A stretch of 64,000 nt of DNA from JAKAIY01 sp963809385 (GTDB taxonomy: Bacteria; Chloroflexota; Ktedonobacteria; Ktedonobacterales; JADMIN01), in contig CAWEJL010000016.1 in the NCBI GenBank assembly GCA_963809385.1, forward strand, positions 186,001 through 250,000. Reading direction: 5' to 3'. Shown piece after piece: positions 18,339-25,895 of this stretch. The notes beneath the pieces were generated by a model, which saw only the letters and a program-made list of their open reading frames with translations, was not told the DNA's origin and did no database searches. Both the position numbers and the translations under genes were made by a program. The stretch's first letter is position 1, and the number at the start of each line of letters is the position of its first letter.

Positions 18339-18376
18339 CCCCCTCTCCCCAGGGGCGAGGGGGCCAGGGGGTGAGG
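18339..18376 (+). promoter_or_regulatory. Hairpin repeat carrying the ribosome site of the M24 gene
   Basis: CCCCCTC (18339-18345) pairs with GAGGGGG (18357-18363), followed by CCAGGGGGTGAGG just before the ATG at 18384. It is the second copy of the motif at 11169-11205. Confidence 0.6.
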
Positions 18377-18383
18377 TCTTACC

Positions 18384-19571
18384 ATGTCAGCCGGAAACAT
18401 CCAGGCGGAGAAGCTCGACCAGGCCGCCGAGATCCTGCGCGAGCGCGACATAGATTGCTGGCTCACTTTCGTCCGCGAATCCTCCGAGACGCCCGACCCG
18501 GTGATGAAGCTGATCGCCGGGCATGACGTCACCTGGCAGAGCGCCTTCATCGTCACGCGCGAGGGGCGCCGCGTCGCGCTCGTCGGCGGCCCTGAGGGCG
18601 CCACTGTCCGCCGGGCCGGCCTTTACGAGGATGTTCGCACCTATGACGAGGGCTTCGCCCCCAGCCTCCGCGCCATCATCCGCGACCTCGACCCGCGCCA
18701 GATCGCTATCAACTACGCCACCGGCGACGTCGCCTCCGACGGCCTGACCCACGGCATGTACCTCCAGTTGGTCGAGGCTCTCACCCGCACGCCGTACCGC
18801 CAGCGCCTGATCTCCGCCGCCCCCATCATTGGCCCGCTGCGCAGCCGGAAGACTCCCGCCGAGCTGGCCCGCATGCGCAAAGCGATCGAGATCACCGAAG
18901 ACCTCTTCGCCCAGGTCACCGCATTCCTCCAGCCCGGGCGCACCGAGCGCGAGGTCGCGGACATGCTGCATGCCGAGACGCGCCGCCGTGGCCTGGAGAC
19001 CTCCTGGCCCGCCGACCACTGCCCCGCCGTCAACGCTGGCGCCGCCTCCGAAGCGGGCCACGCTGGCCCCACCGGCCTCGTCATGCGCCCTGGCGACCTG
19101 ATCCACCTCGACTTCGGCATCGCCTACGAGGGCTACCGCGCCGACCTCCAGCGCATGTGGTATCTGCGCAGCGAGGCCGACCCGGAGCCGCCCACCAGCG
19201 TCCGCCGCGCCTTCCAGACCTGCGTAGACGCCATCGAAGCCGGGCGCAAGCTCCTCAAAGCGGGCGTCCAGGGCTGGACGGTGGACGCCGCCGCCCGCGA
19301 GCGCCTCACCGGAGCTGGCTACCCCGAATACAAACACGCCCTCGGCCACAGCGTCGGCCTGGCTACCCACGATGGCGGCCCGCTGCTCGGCCCCCGCTGG
19401 CCGCGCTACGGCGACTCCCCCGAGCAGCCCATCCAGCCCAGCTCGGTCTACACGCTGGAGCTTGGCGTCCCCACCGAGCGCGGCTACATCGGCCTCGAAG
19501 ACGAAGTGCTGGTGACTGACTCCGGCGCCGAATACATCTCACCCGCCCAGCGCGAGCTGATGCTGGTCTGA
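18384..19571 (+). CDS. M24-family metallopeptidase (Xaa-Pro aminopeptidase-like)
   Basis: The 395-residue protein has a creatinase-type N-terminal domain (about 1-150) and a pita-bread catalytic domain. All five metal ligands are visible: Asp in IHLDFGIAY, Asp in YRADLQRM, His in HALGHSVGL, Glu in YTLELGVPT and Glu in GLEDEVLVT. Family members remove N-terminal residues before proline or act on related substrates with two Mn or Co ions in the cytoplasm. The gene is complete and without frameshift. It has its own leader with a hairpin repeat that supplies the Shine-Dalgarno site. Confidence 0.88.
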   Translation: MSAGNIQAEKLDQAAEILRERDIDCWLTFVRESSETPDPVMKLIAGHDVTWQSAFIVTREGRRVALVGGPEGATVRRAGLYEDVRTYDEGFAPSLRAIIRDLDPRQIAINYATGDVASDGLTHGMYLQLVEALTRTPYRQRLISAAPIIGPLRSRKTPAELARMRKAIEITEDLFAQVTAFLQPGRTEREVADMLHAETRRRGLETSWPADHCPAVNAGAASEAGHAGPTGLVMRPGDLIHLDFGIAYEGYRADLQRMWYLRSEADPEPPTSVRRAFQTCVDAIEAGRKLLKAGVQGWTVDAAARERLTGAGYPEYKHALGHSVGLATHDGGPLLGPRWPRYGDSPEQPIQPSSVYTLELGVPTERGYIGLEDEVLVTDSGAEYISPAQRELMLV

Positions 19572-19579
19572 TGCCTCCC

Positions 19580-19775
19580 TGCCATAAGTGGCCATAAGTG
19601 GCCGCGTCGCGGATATGGCCATTCATGGCCCGGCGCCTTCCGTCCCGCGCGCCGGCCATTCATGGCCGCGATTCCCGTCCCGTGCGCTGGCCATTCATGG
19701 CCGCGATTCCGTCCCGTGCGCCGGCCATTCATGGCCGCGATTCCACCGCGATGGCCGCGATTCCACCGCGACCGC
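19580..19775. repeat. Tandem array of the GGCCATTCATGGCC hairpin
   Basis: Four copies of the 14-base palindrome-like core lie at 19617-19630, 19654-19667, 19689-19702 and 19723-19736, spaced 34-37 bases, with a shared linker GCGATTCCGTCCCGTGCGCC. Two degenerate units (GGCCATAAGTGGCC-like and GATGGCCGCGATTCCACC) flank the array. It lies between converging genes. Confidence 0.75.
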
Positions 19776-19788
19776 CGCGCGCTCCAGG

Positions 19789-20205
19789 CTACCCCGCCGC
19801 CTTCACCCCCGCCGCGCGGCGGAAGATGCGCCGCAGCATCCAGCCGAACGCCCCCAGGCCGCCCAGCAGGAACGCGGCGCCCGCCACGCGCCCGGCCATC
19901 ACCCCAAGCTGGAACAGATCAATATTCCACACCGGCGCGTACACCGAGGTATATACCAGCGCCAGGATGAAGAACGGCAGCACCGTCAGCACCACCGCGA
20001 CCTCCACGCGCTTCGCCAGCGCGCCGATGATCACCGGCAAGATCAGGATGGAGACCGACGCGATATTCGGGTAGAGCGACCCGAACGGCAGGAACACGAT
20101 ATTCAGCACTGTGCTGACCACCGCCAGCCCCTCTATCACCACCAGCGCTCCCAGCGCAATCAGCCGGATCATGTCGCTGCGTCCAAAATTGGCGCTCTTG
20201 AGCAT
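19789..20205 (-). CDS. Small membrane protein, four predicted helices
   Basis: The 138-residue product has four hydrophobic segments, about 12-38, 45-65, 68-92 and 100-120, and a basic tail (RRIFRRAAGVKAAG). No family is recognised. The ATG is preceded by GGCGGGAGG. It lies between the tandem repeat array and the GDSL-type hydrolase, the latter on the same strand about 110 bases upstream, so cotranscription is possible. Confidence 0.65.
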   Translation of the reverse strand: MLKSANFGRSDMIRLIALGALVVIEGLAVVSTVLNIVFLPFGSLYPNIASVSILILPVIIGALAKRVEVAVVLTVLPFFILALVYTSVYAPVWNIDLFQLGVMAGRVAGAAFLLGGLGAFGWMLRRIFRRAAGVKAAG

Positions 20206-20314
20206 TGTGGCCTCCCGCCATCGCTATCGCATCCGCTATCGCATCCGCTTATCGCATCGCCCGCGTTTCGATCACCGCGCGCCCCTGAGCCGCGATGTTA
20301 GCCGCCAGAGCCAC

Positions 20315-21295
20315 TCACATTCCCGGCGTGAGCCGCCGCCATACCGCCGCCTCGCGCGGCCCCGCCGCGCCCAACGGTATCCCGATCATCGGCAGTGGGC
20401 CTGATCCCGGCAGGCCCAGCGCCGACTCCACCGCCTGCGCGATTGCCGCGTATCCCGCGTCTGTCGGGTGAATATCATGGTATGAGGAGCAGTACCAGGT
20501 ATAGGAGCAGACATGGCTCGCCATCCCCGCGTCGCCGCCGAACGCCATGTTGTACACATCCACCACGGGGATGCGGAACCGCGCCGCGTCGGCGGAGAGA
20601 TGATCGTTGATCAGATGAATGAATGGCGCCGAGTTGGGACACGCCTTCGCGAACGGATTGTAGTAATTCAGCAGATGCAAATCGCCCGCCTGCACGCCCG
20701 ACGGCGTCGTCAGCGCCTTGATGAGCGCTGGAAAGATCACGCCGGTAAGATTCGCGTCCATCGTTTTCAGGTCGGCGTCAGTATTCGGCCCGGCGACGCA
20801 TGCCGCCGAGTCCCAATCCGGCAGCACATCGTTGGCCCCAATCTCCAGCGTGATTGGGCTGACGCGGCCCTGGTGCTTGTCCTCACTGAGAAAGTTCACC
20901 GCCGCCTGCAACTGTGGCCCGGTGTACGAGCCTTTATGCGCGAACCGCCCGATGCACCCGCCCTGGATCATCGTCGTCGTTGTCTCGCCCGCGCATGCGT
21001 AATTCACGAGCGCCGTCACATTCGCCTTATGCAGATCATTGTAGATATCGTCCGCGAAGCCCGCGCTAAAATCCAGATTTGGCTGATACCCGAACGACAG
21101 TGAATTCCCCAGCGCCATATAGTAGTGCGGACTCAGCGCCAGCGCGGTGGGGTTGAGGCCTAGCACGATCACATCCACGACTACCAGCGCCACCACCAGC
21201 AGGAGCGACAGCCCCGCGAATACCAGGAATCGCGACCCGCGCGCGCCGCCGCCCACCGTCCGCGCCGTCGCCGCGCCATTCTCAGGCTGAGCCAT
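20315..21295 (-). CDS. Membrane-anchored SGNH/GDSL-type hydrolase
   Basis: With ATG 21295 (GGAGGCG in front) the protein is about 326 residues: a short cytoplasmic tail, one membrane helix (FAGLSLLLVVALVVVDVI) and an outside SGNH domain. Block I reads YMALGNSLSFGY with the catalytic Ser, block III EIGANDVLP with the Asn, and block V DIHPTDAGYAAI with the Asp-His pair. Such enzymes hydrolyse esters of lipids or sugars at the cell surface. Several Cys in the mature part may form disulfides. The last 15 residues are Arg/Pro-rich and may not be structured. Confidence 0.82.
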   Translation of the reverse strand: MAQPENGAATARTVGGGARGSRFLVFAGLSLLLVVALVVVDVIVLGLNPTALALSPHYYMALGNSLSFGYQPNLDFSAGFADDIYNDLHKANVTALVNYACAGETTTTMIQGGCIGRFAHKGSYTGPQLQAAVNFLSEDKHQGRVSPITLEIGANDVLPDWDSAACVAGPNTDADLKTMDANLTGVIFPALIKALTTPSGVQAGDLHLLNYYNPFAKACPNSAPFIHLINDHLSADAARFRIPVVDVYNMAFGGDAGMASHVCSYTWYCSSYHDIHPTDAGYAAIAQAVESALGLPGSGPLPMIGIPLGAAGPREAAVWRRLTPGM

Positions 21296-21512
21296 ATCGC
21301 GCCTCCGATCACATCGGGCGCGCCACCCCGTCAGGCCGCCCCATCGCCGCTTCCCCGTATTATCACGATTTATCAAGCGTACCGCAATAGCGTGCGACAA
21401 ATCCCGCGCCCGTCATCCATCGTCATATCTCCCCCACGCGCGGCGCCCTATGGCATAATGGAGGCTGCGCCCCCCCAACCGCTCAGCATGGCGAGAGGAA
21501 CAGCCGGAACAC

Positions 21513-22076
21513 ATGGCGATCGAGCAAGCGCATGGCCCCACCATCCCGCCGGTCCAGCCCGGCGGACGCATCCGCGCGACCTTCTGGGCCACGCTCGCCA
21601 TCGCGCTGATCCTCACCCTCGCCCTGCCGCTCGGCGCCTTCTGGCGCGATTCCACCGCCGCCCTCACCGCCCGCGCCTGCGTCTGGCCCGCCACCCCGCG
21701 CGCCGGCGCCCAGGCCCAGGCCCTGATCGTCGTCCCCAACCACGCCGATGACGCCGCCCTGGCCGGAAACTGGGCCACCGCCCAGATCACGCTCACCATG
21801 CCAGGTATGTCCATGGCCGCCCAGAACGCCGAGGCCTCCGGCCCGCCTCAGCGCCTCGATGGCGCCGCCGTCTTCATGCTTCCCGTCACCCTTACCATGC
21901 CTGGCGACTGGCTCGCCACCATCACCCTTCATACCCCTGGGCGCCCAGACTGGCGCGACACCTTCACCGTCCAAACGCGCCCAGACACGTGGGCCTCTCT
22001 TCCTCTCAGCAACCAGCCCGCCACAGCCGCCGGCCTCTGCGCCGCCAGCCCGGCCGCCGCTCAGGGAAGCGGGTGA
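21513..22076 (+). CDS. FixH/YtkA-like membrane-anchored protein
   Basis: This 187-residue protein has one membrane helix (residues 24-43) and an outside beta domain of about 110 residues with TLTMPGMSMAAQN and a later TLTMPGDWLATITLHTP. The T-L-x-M-P-G-M-x-M pattern recalls YtkA/FixH domains, often next to copper or cytochrome oxidase assembly genes; Met-rich loops could bind Cu(I). It is the first gene of a unit with a two-component system: its stop overlaps the kinase GTG by four bases (GTGA). I infer that it is a copper or redox input for the kinase. Confidence 0.7.
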   Translation: MAIEQAHGPTIPPVQPGGRIRATFWATLAIALILTLALPLGAFWRDSTAALTARACVWPATPRAGAQAQALIVVPNHADDAALAGNWATAQITLTMPGMSMAAQNAEASGPPQRLDGAAVFMLPVTLTMPGDWLATITLHTPGRPDWRDTFTVQTRPDTWASLPLSNQPATAAGLCAASPAAAQGSG

Positions 22077-23239
22077 TTCGTATCGCTACCGTCGAACGGC
22101 CCCGCGCCATCCGCGCGCTCTCACGGCCCCTCATGCCATCCCACACGCCACGGCGCGGCGCCAGCGAAGCCAGCCGCCGTCTGGCCCGCCGCGCCCGTGC
22201 CGCGCTCCAGGCGGTCTGGGCCCGCGTGCGCCCTGAATCCGCCTTCGAAAAGGCCATCTCGATCAACAGCGCCGTTATCGTCCTCGAGACCGCCGCTGGC
22301 TACTGGATCACCCAGCACAACCCTGAGACCTACCACTACCTGATAGACACGGCCTTTATCGCGCTCGCCGCCCTGCTCGGCGTCACCGTCAACTTCTTCC
22401 TCCTGCGTTCCTCCTTCCGCCCACTCACCCGCGCGCTGGAGGTTGTCCGCGCCATCGAGGAGGGCAACCTCGACGCCCGCGTCCCGTCATCTCCCACTGA
22501 CGCCGACGCCCAGGCCCTCGCCACCGCGTTCAACGGGATGCTTGACCAGCTCGAGCGCGCTCGCGACCAGGCCGCCCGCCAGGTCTTGCGCGCCCACGAA
22601 GCCGAGCGCCGCCAGGTCGCCCTCGAGCTCCATGACCAGATCGGCCAGAGCCTCACCGCCCTCGCTCTCCACGCCGAAGCCCTCAGCCGCCGCCTCGCCG
22701 CGGACGACCCCACCGCCGCCGAGCGCGCCGCCCGGCTCGGCGCGCTCGCCCAGGGCGCGCTCGGCGAAGTCCAGTCGCTCTCGCGCCAACTCCGCCCGCC
22801 CCTGCTCGATGATGCGGGCCTCGCCCCCGCGCTGCGCGCCCTCGCCGCCGACGCCCGCGAGCGCCTCGCGCTCGACGTGAGCCTCGACCTTCGCCTCGAG
22901 CGGCGCGACGCTTCCGCCGCGCGCCTGCCCGACGAGCTGGAGACCGCCCTCTACCGCATCGCCCAGGAGAGCCTCACCAACGCCGCCCGCCACGGCCGCG
23001 CCCGCCACGCCTGGATACGCCTCCAGCGCACGGAGCGCGCCATCCGCCTGCTCATCGTAGATGACGGCCAGGGCTTCGATCCTCGCGCGCGCGCGCTCCG
23101 CCCCGGCCTTGGCCTGGCTGGCATGCGCGAGCGCGCCCATCTGGCCGGTGGCGCGCTCCGCCTGCGCGCGCGCCCCGGCGCGGGCTGCGCCATCCTGGCC
23201 CGTGTCCCGGCTCCCACCAACCTGGAGGTACATTCATGA
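22073..23239 (+). CDS. NarL-type sensor histidine kinase
   Basis: The GTG at 22073 overlaps the upstream stop (GTGA). The product is about 388 residues: two membrane helices (ISINSAVIVLETAAGYW and TAFIALAALLGVTVNFFLL), a HAMP segment (FRPLTRALEVVRAIEEGNL), a HisKA_3 phosphoacceptor (ERRQVALELHDQIGQSL, His in the LHDxxGQ motif) and the ATPase part (AQESLTNAARHGRA, LIVDDGQGFD, GLGLAGMRERA). Kinases of this type phosphorylate LuxR-type regulators such as the next gene. The short outside loop suggests sensing in or at the membrane. Confidence 0.88.
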   Translation: MIRIATVERPRAIRALSRPLMPSHTPRRGASEASRRLARRARAALQAVWARVRPESAFEKAISINSAVIVLETAAGYWITQHNPETYHYLIDTAFIALAALLGVTVNFFLLRSSFRPLTRALEVVRAIEEGNLDARVPSSPTDADAQALATAFNGMLDQLERARDQAARQVLRAHEAERRQVALELHDQIGQSLTALALHAEALSRRLAADDPTAAERAARLGALAQGALGEVQSLSRQLRPPLLDDAGLAPALRALAADARERLALDVSLDLRLERRDASAARLPDELETALYRIAQESLTNAARHGRARHAWIRLQRTERAIRLLIVDDGQGFDPRARALRPGLGLAGMRERAHLAGGALRLRARPGAGCAILARVPAPTNLEVHS

Positions 23240-23955
23240 ATGGCACGAGTGGCGAGCGCGGCTCCACTGGCCAAATCAGCATCCTTCTCGCCGACGACCA
23301 CGACATCCTGCGCGAGGGGCTTCGCGCCCTGCTCGAGATGGCCAGCGACATAACGGTCACTGGCGAAGCGCGCACTGGAACCGAGGCCGTCGCCGAAGCC
23401 GAGCGCCTGCGCCCCAGCGTCGTTCTCATGGACATCAGTATGCCTGAGCTCGATGGCGTCGAGGCCTGCCACCGCATCCGGCAGCGCGTCCCCCAGACCC
23501 GCGTCCTTTTCCTCACCATGCACGAGGCTGGCGACTACTTCTTCCGCGCCCTGCGCGCGGGCGCCGGCGGCTACATCGTCAAGCGCTCCGCCGCCGCCGA
23601 TCTGATCGCCGCCGTCCGCGCCGTCGCGCGCGGCGAGTCGTTCCTCTCGCCCAGCGTCGCTGGGGCCCTCGTCGAAGACTACACCGTCCGCGCCACCCGC
23701 CCCGCTGATGGCGACAGCGACGCACCCTCCACGCCCCCGCATGACCTCTACGACAAGCTCACCAGCCGCGAGCGCGAGGTCCTCCAGCTCGTCGCCGAGG
23801 GCTACACCAATCCCGAAATCGCGCGACTCCTCAACCTCAGCGTCAAAACCGTGCAGACCCATCGCGCCGCTGTGATGCTCAAGCTCGACCTGCGCGACGT
23901 CACGCACCTCGTCCGCTACGCTGTCCACCGCGGCCTCGTCAACCCGGAGCGCTAG
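23236..23955 (+). CDS. NarL/LuxR-type response regulator
   Basis: ATG 23236 overlaps the kinase stop (ATGA). Residues 15-135 are a receiver domain with LLADDHDILREGL (acidic pocket), VLMDISMPELDG (phospho-Asp), FLTMHEAG and a YIVKRSAAADL Lys. After a flexible Asp/Pro linker the LuxR helix-turn-helix reads LTSREREVLQLVAEGYTNPE and LLNLSVKTVQTHRA. It should bind promoters, probably of the copper genes just downstream, when phosphorylated by the partner kinase; that target is inference from position. Confidence 0.9.
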   Translation: MNGTSGERGSTGQISILLADDHDILREGLRALLEMASDITVTGEARTGTEAVAEAERLRPSVVLMDISMPELDGVEACHRIRQRVPQTRVLFLTMHEAGDYFFRALRAGAGGYIVKRSAAADLIAAVRAVARGESFLSPSVAGALVEDYTVRATRPADGDSDAPSTPPHDLYDKLTSREREVLQLVAEGYTNPEIARLLNLSVKTVQTHRAAVMLKLDLRDVTHLVRYAVHRGLVNPER

Positions 23956-24008
23956 CCCTCCACCACAGCCATATCTCGCCTCGGTACTTTACCCGATATC
24001 CCATCGGG

Positions 24009-24029
24009 AGGGCGCCCGATAGGCGCCCT
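24009..24029 (+). terminator. Hairpin after the two-component operon
   Basis: AGGGCGCC (24009-24016) and GGCGCCCT (24022-24029) enclose CGATA, 54 bases after the regulator stop. No long T run follows, so it may be a weak terminator. One GGCCAGTCATGGCC repeat lies at 24100-24113. Confidence 0.5.
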
Positions 24030-24144
24030 TGCCCCCGTGCGCTATCGTGATAGCGTGAACCATACACAACCCGCGCGACACGGGTCCACGCTGTACGGCG
24101 GCCAGTCATGGCCGCGTCACATGACCTGGAGGACATCATCACCC

Positions 24145-24738
24145 ATGCGCTCATCTAACCCGATCCATCCTGCCCGCCACCTCCCACCGCTGGGTCTGCT
24201 GGCCGCCGCCGCGCTCACCGCGCTCGTCGCGACCGCGCTCGTCGCGCCGCCCGCCTTCGCCCACGCCTCCTACGTCAGTTCCGACCCCGCCGCCAACTCC
24301 GTGGTCAAGACCGCCCCCTCGGTCGTCACCATCACCTTCGCCGAACCGGTCAACCCCGCTGGCAGCGCCGTCACGATCTATGACGCCAAAGGCCAGGCCG
24401 TCAGCGCCGCCGCCCAGATCGAGCAAAATGACGCCACGACCATGCGCGTCCCGATGACCGGCGATAATTCTGAGGTCTACCTCGTCGTCTGGCATACGGT
24501 CTCCGCCACCGACGGTGATCCCGATGTCGGCGCCTTCAACTTCTTCATCAACGCCAGTGGAACCTCTGACCTGGCGCCCAAGACCACGACGACCACAACA
24601 GCCCAAACGCCCACCGGCGCGCCTACCTGGCTCGTCGCCCTCATCGCCGCCGTCGCTCTGCTCGCCGGCCTCGCTGGCGGCTTCGCACTGGCCCGCCGCT
24701 CCGCGTCCACCGTATCCAGCGGCGCCAAACAGGAGTAG
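24145..24738 (+). CDS. CopC-domain copper-binding protein with C-terminal membrane anchor
   Basis: The 197-residue protein starts at ATG 24145 (GGAGG upstream) with a signal helix ending in AFAHASYV, so the mature N-terminus begins with the copper-ligand His of CopC. The domain shows SSDPAANSVVKTAPS, VTITFAEPVNP and VWHTVSATDGDPDVGAF with its H and D. A Thr-rich linker and one C-terminal helix (ALIAAVALLAGLAGGFAL) with basic end follow, as in actinobacterial YcnJ/CopC proteins. It binds copper outside the membrane for uptake or transfer and is first of three copper genes. Confidence 0.85.
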   Translation: MRSSNPIHPARHLPPLGLLAAAALTALVATALVAPPAFAHASYVSSDPAANSVVKTAPSVVTITFAEPVNPAGSAVTIYDAKGQAVSAAAQIEQNDATTMRVPMTGDNSEVYLVVWHTVSATDGDPDVGAFNFFINASGTSDLAPKTTTTTTAQTPTGAPTWLVALIAAVALLAGLAGGFALARRSASTVSSGAKQE

Positions 24739-24748
24739 GACTACCTCC

Positions 24749-25888
24749 ATGACAGAGCCAAAGCCAGACTCGGGCCAGCGACCGCCCTCAGCGGCGACGC
24801 CATTCACGCTGACCCGGCCCGCTCGCGCCATCATCTCCACAGTTGTCATCGTCGCGATCGCCGCTGGCGTCATGCTGGGCTTCAACGCCCTCACCAGCCG
24901 CTTCAACCAGCCCAGCGGCCAATCCGCCCAGTCCACGTATCAAGGCGTGATGCTCGGCGGCGTACCCGCCCCTGACTTCACCCTGAAAGACCTGACTGGC
25001 GCCACCGTCACGCTCGCTAGCCTCAAGGGCAGGCCAACCATTCTCACCTTTTTCGATTCGGTTTGCCCGCACACCGAGTGCTCGCTCATGGCCCAGTACC
25101 TCAATATCACCGCTCAGGATATGGGCGCTGACGCCAACAAGGTCAACTGGGTCGCTGTCAGCGTCAATCCCTGGGATGATACGCCCAAAACAGCGGAGGC
25201 ATTTCTCAGCGGCCATCAGGTGAAGGTCCATATGACGTACCTGCTGGGCTCACAGGACCAGCTCCAACCGCTCTGGGATCTCCTCCATATACAGTCCAAT
25301 CTGGATTGCAACAACATCGCCATCCATTCCACCGGTGTCTACCTGCTTGACAGCCAGACCCATGAGCAGGTCTTTATGGACGAGGGCTTTGATCCCAGCG
25401 TGCTCAGCAAAGACGTCCAGCGCGTCCTGCGTGATGGAGCGAACGCCTTCGGCGGCCAGCAGGCCGTGCAGACGGCCAGCGCGATCTCGATAACCCACAC
25501 GGCGAGCGCTTTGCGTGTCATGTTGACGGCGCAGCCAGGCCAAAACGGCACGTACGATTACTCCGTGCAGGCGGAAGACTGCGCAGGCAAACCCGTCTCG
25601 GACGCGACCGTGACGATGAGCCTCACCATGCCCAGCGGAGCGGTGAGCCCGATCAACGCCTCGCTCAAGTCGGCCCAGCCGGTCAACCTTGGCGCGTACA
25701 GCGTGAACGGCCTGGCTTCGAAGCCGGGCGAGTGGACTCGCGACCGTCAGCGTCACGCCGGGAGGCGCCTCGTCGCCTTCCGTCACCACCTTCGCCTTCA
25801 TAGCGACGGCCTGACGCGCCGCTCGCGTCAACCGTTCATGCGCCGGCTTGGAAGAGGCCAGCGCCCATACAGCCACTGGCTACAGTGA
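24749..25888 (+). CDS. SCO/redoxin-like protein fused to a YtkA-like domain, frameshifted end
   Basis: The start follows AGGAGTAGGA. After one membrane helix comes a thioredoxin fold: VPAPDFTLKDLTG, then LTFFDSVCPHTECSL with two Cys four residues apart (SCO proteins usually have three) and NNIAIHSTGVYLLD with the conserved His. From about residue 240 a beta domain resembles FixH/YtkA (TYDYSVQAEDCAGKP, TVTMSLTMPSG). The last codons are out of frame after about 25738; removing one base gives ATVSVTPGGASSPS and a stop at 25812-25814, and that is the likely native end. SCO proteins deliver copper to cytochrome oxidase; the fusion fits the neighbouring CopC genes. Confidence 0.75.
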   Translation: MTEPKPDSGQRPPSAATPFTLTRPARAIISTVVIVAIAAGVMLGFNALTSRFNQPSGQSAQSTYQGVMLGGVPAPDFTLKDLTGATVTLASLKGRPTILTFFDSVCPHTECSLMAQYLNITAQDMGADANKVNWVAVSVNPWDDTPKTAEAFLSGHQVKVHMTYLLGSQDQLQPLWDLLHIQSNLDCNNIAIHSTGVYLLDSQTHEQVFMDEGFDPSVLSKDVQRVLRDGANAFGGQQAVQTASAISITHTASALRVMLTAQPGQNGTYDYSVQAEDCAGKPVSDATVTMSLTMPSGAVSPINASLKSAQPVNLGAYSVNGLASKPGEWTRDRQRHAGRRLVAFRHHLRLHSDGLTRRSRQPFMRRLGRGQRPYSHWLQ

Positions 25889-25895
25889 GGAACAG

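Noticed and set aside
19580..19775. CRISPR array
   Set aside because: The units between the palindromes are nearly the same, not unique spacers, units are hairpins of 14 bases, and no cas genes are near.
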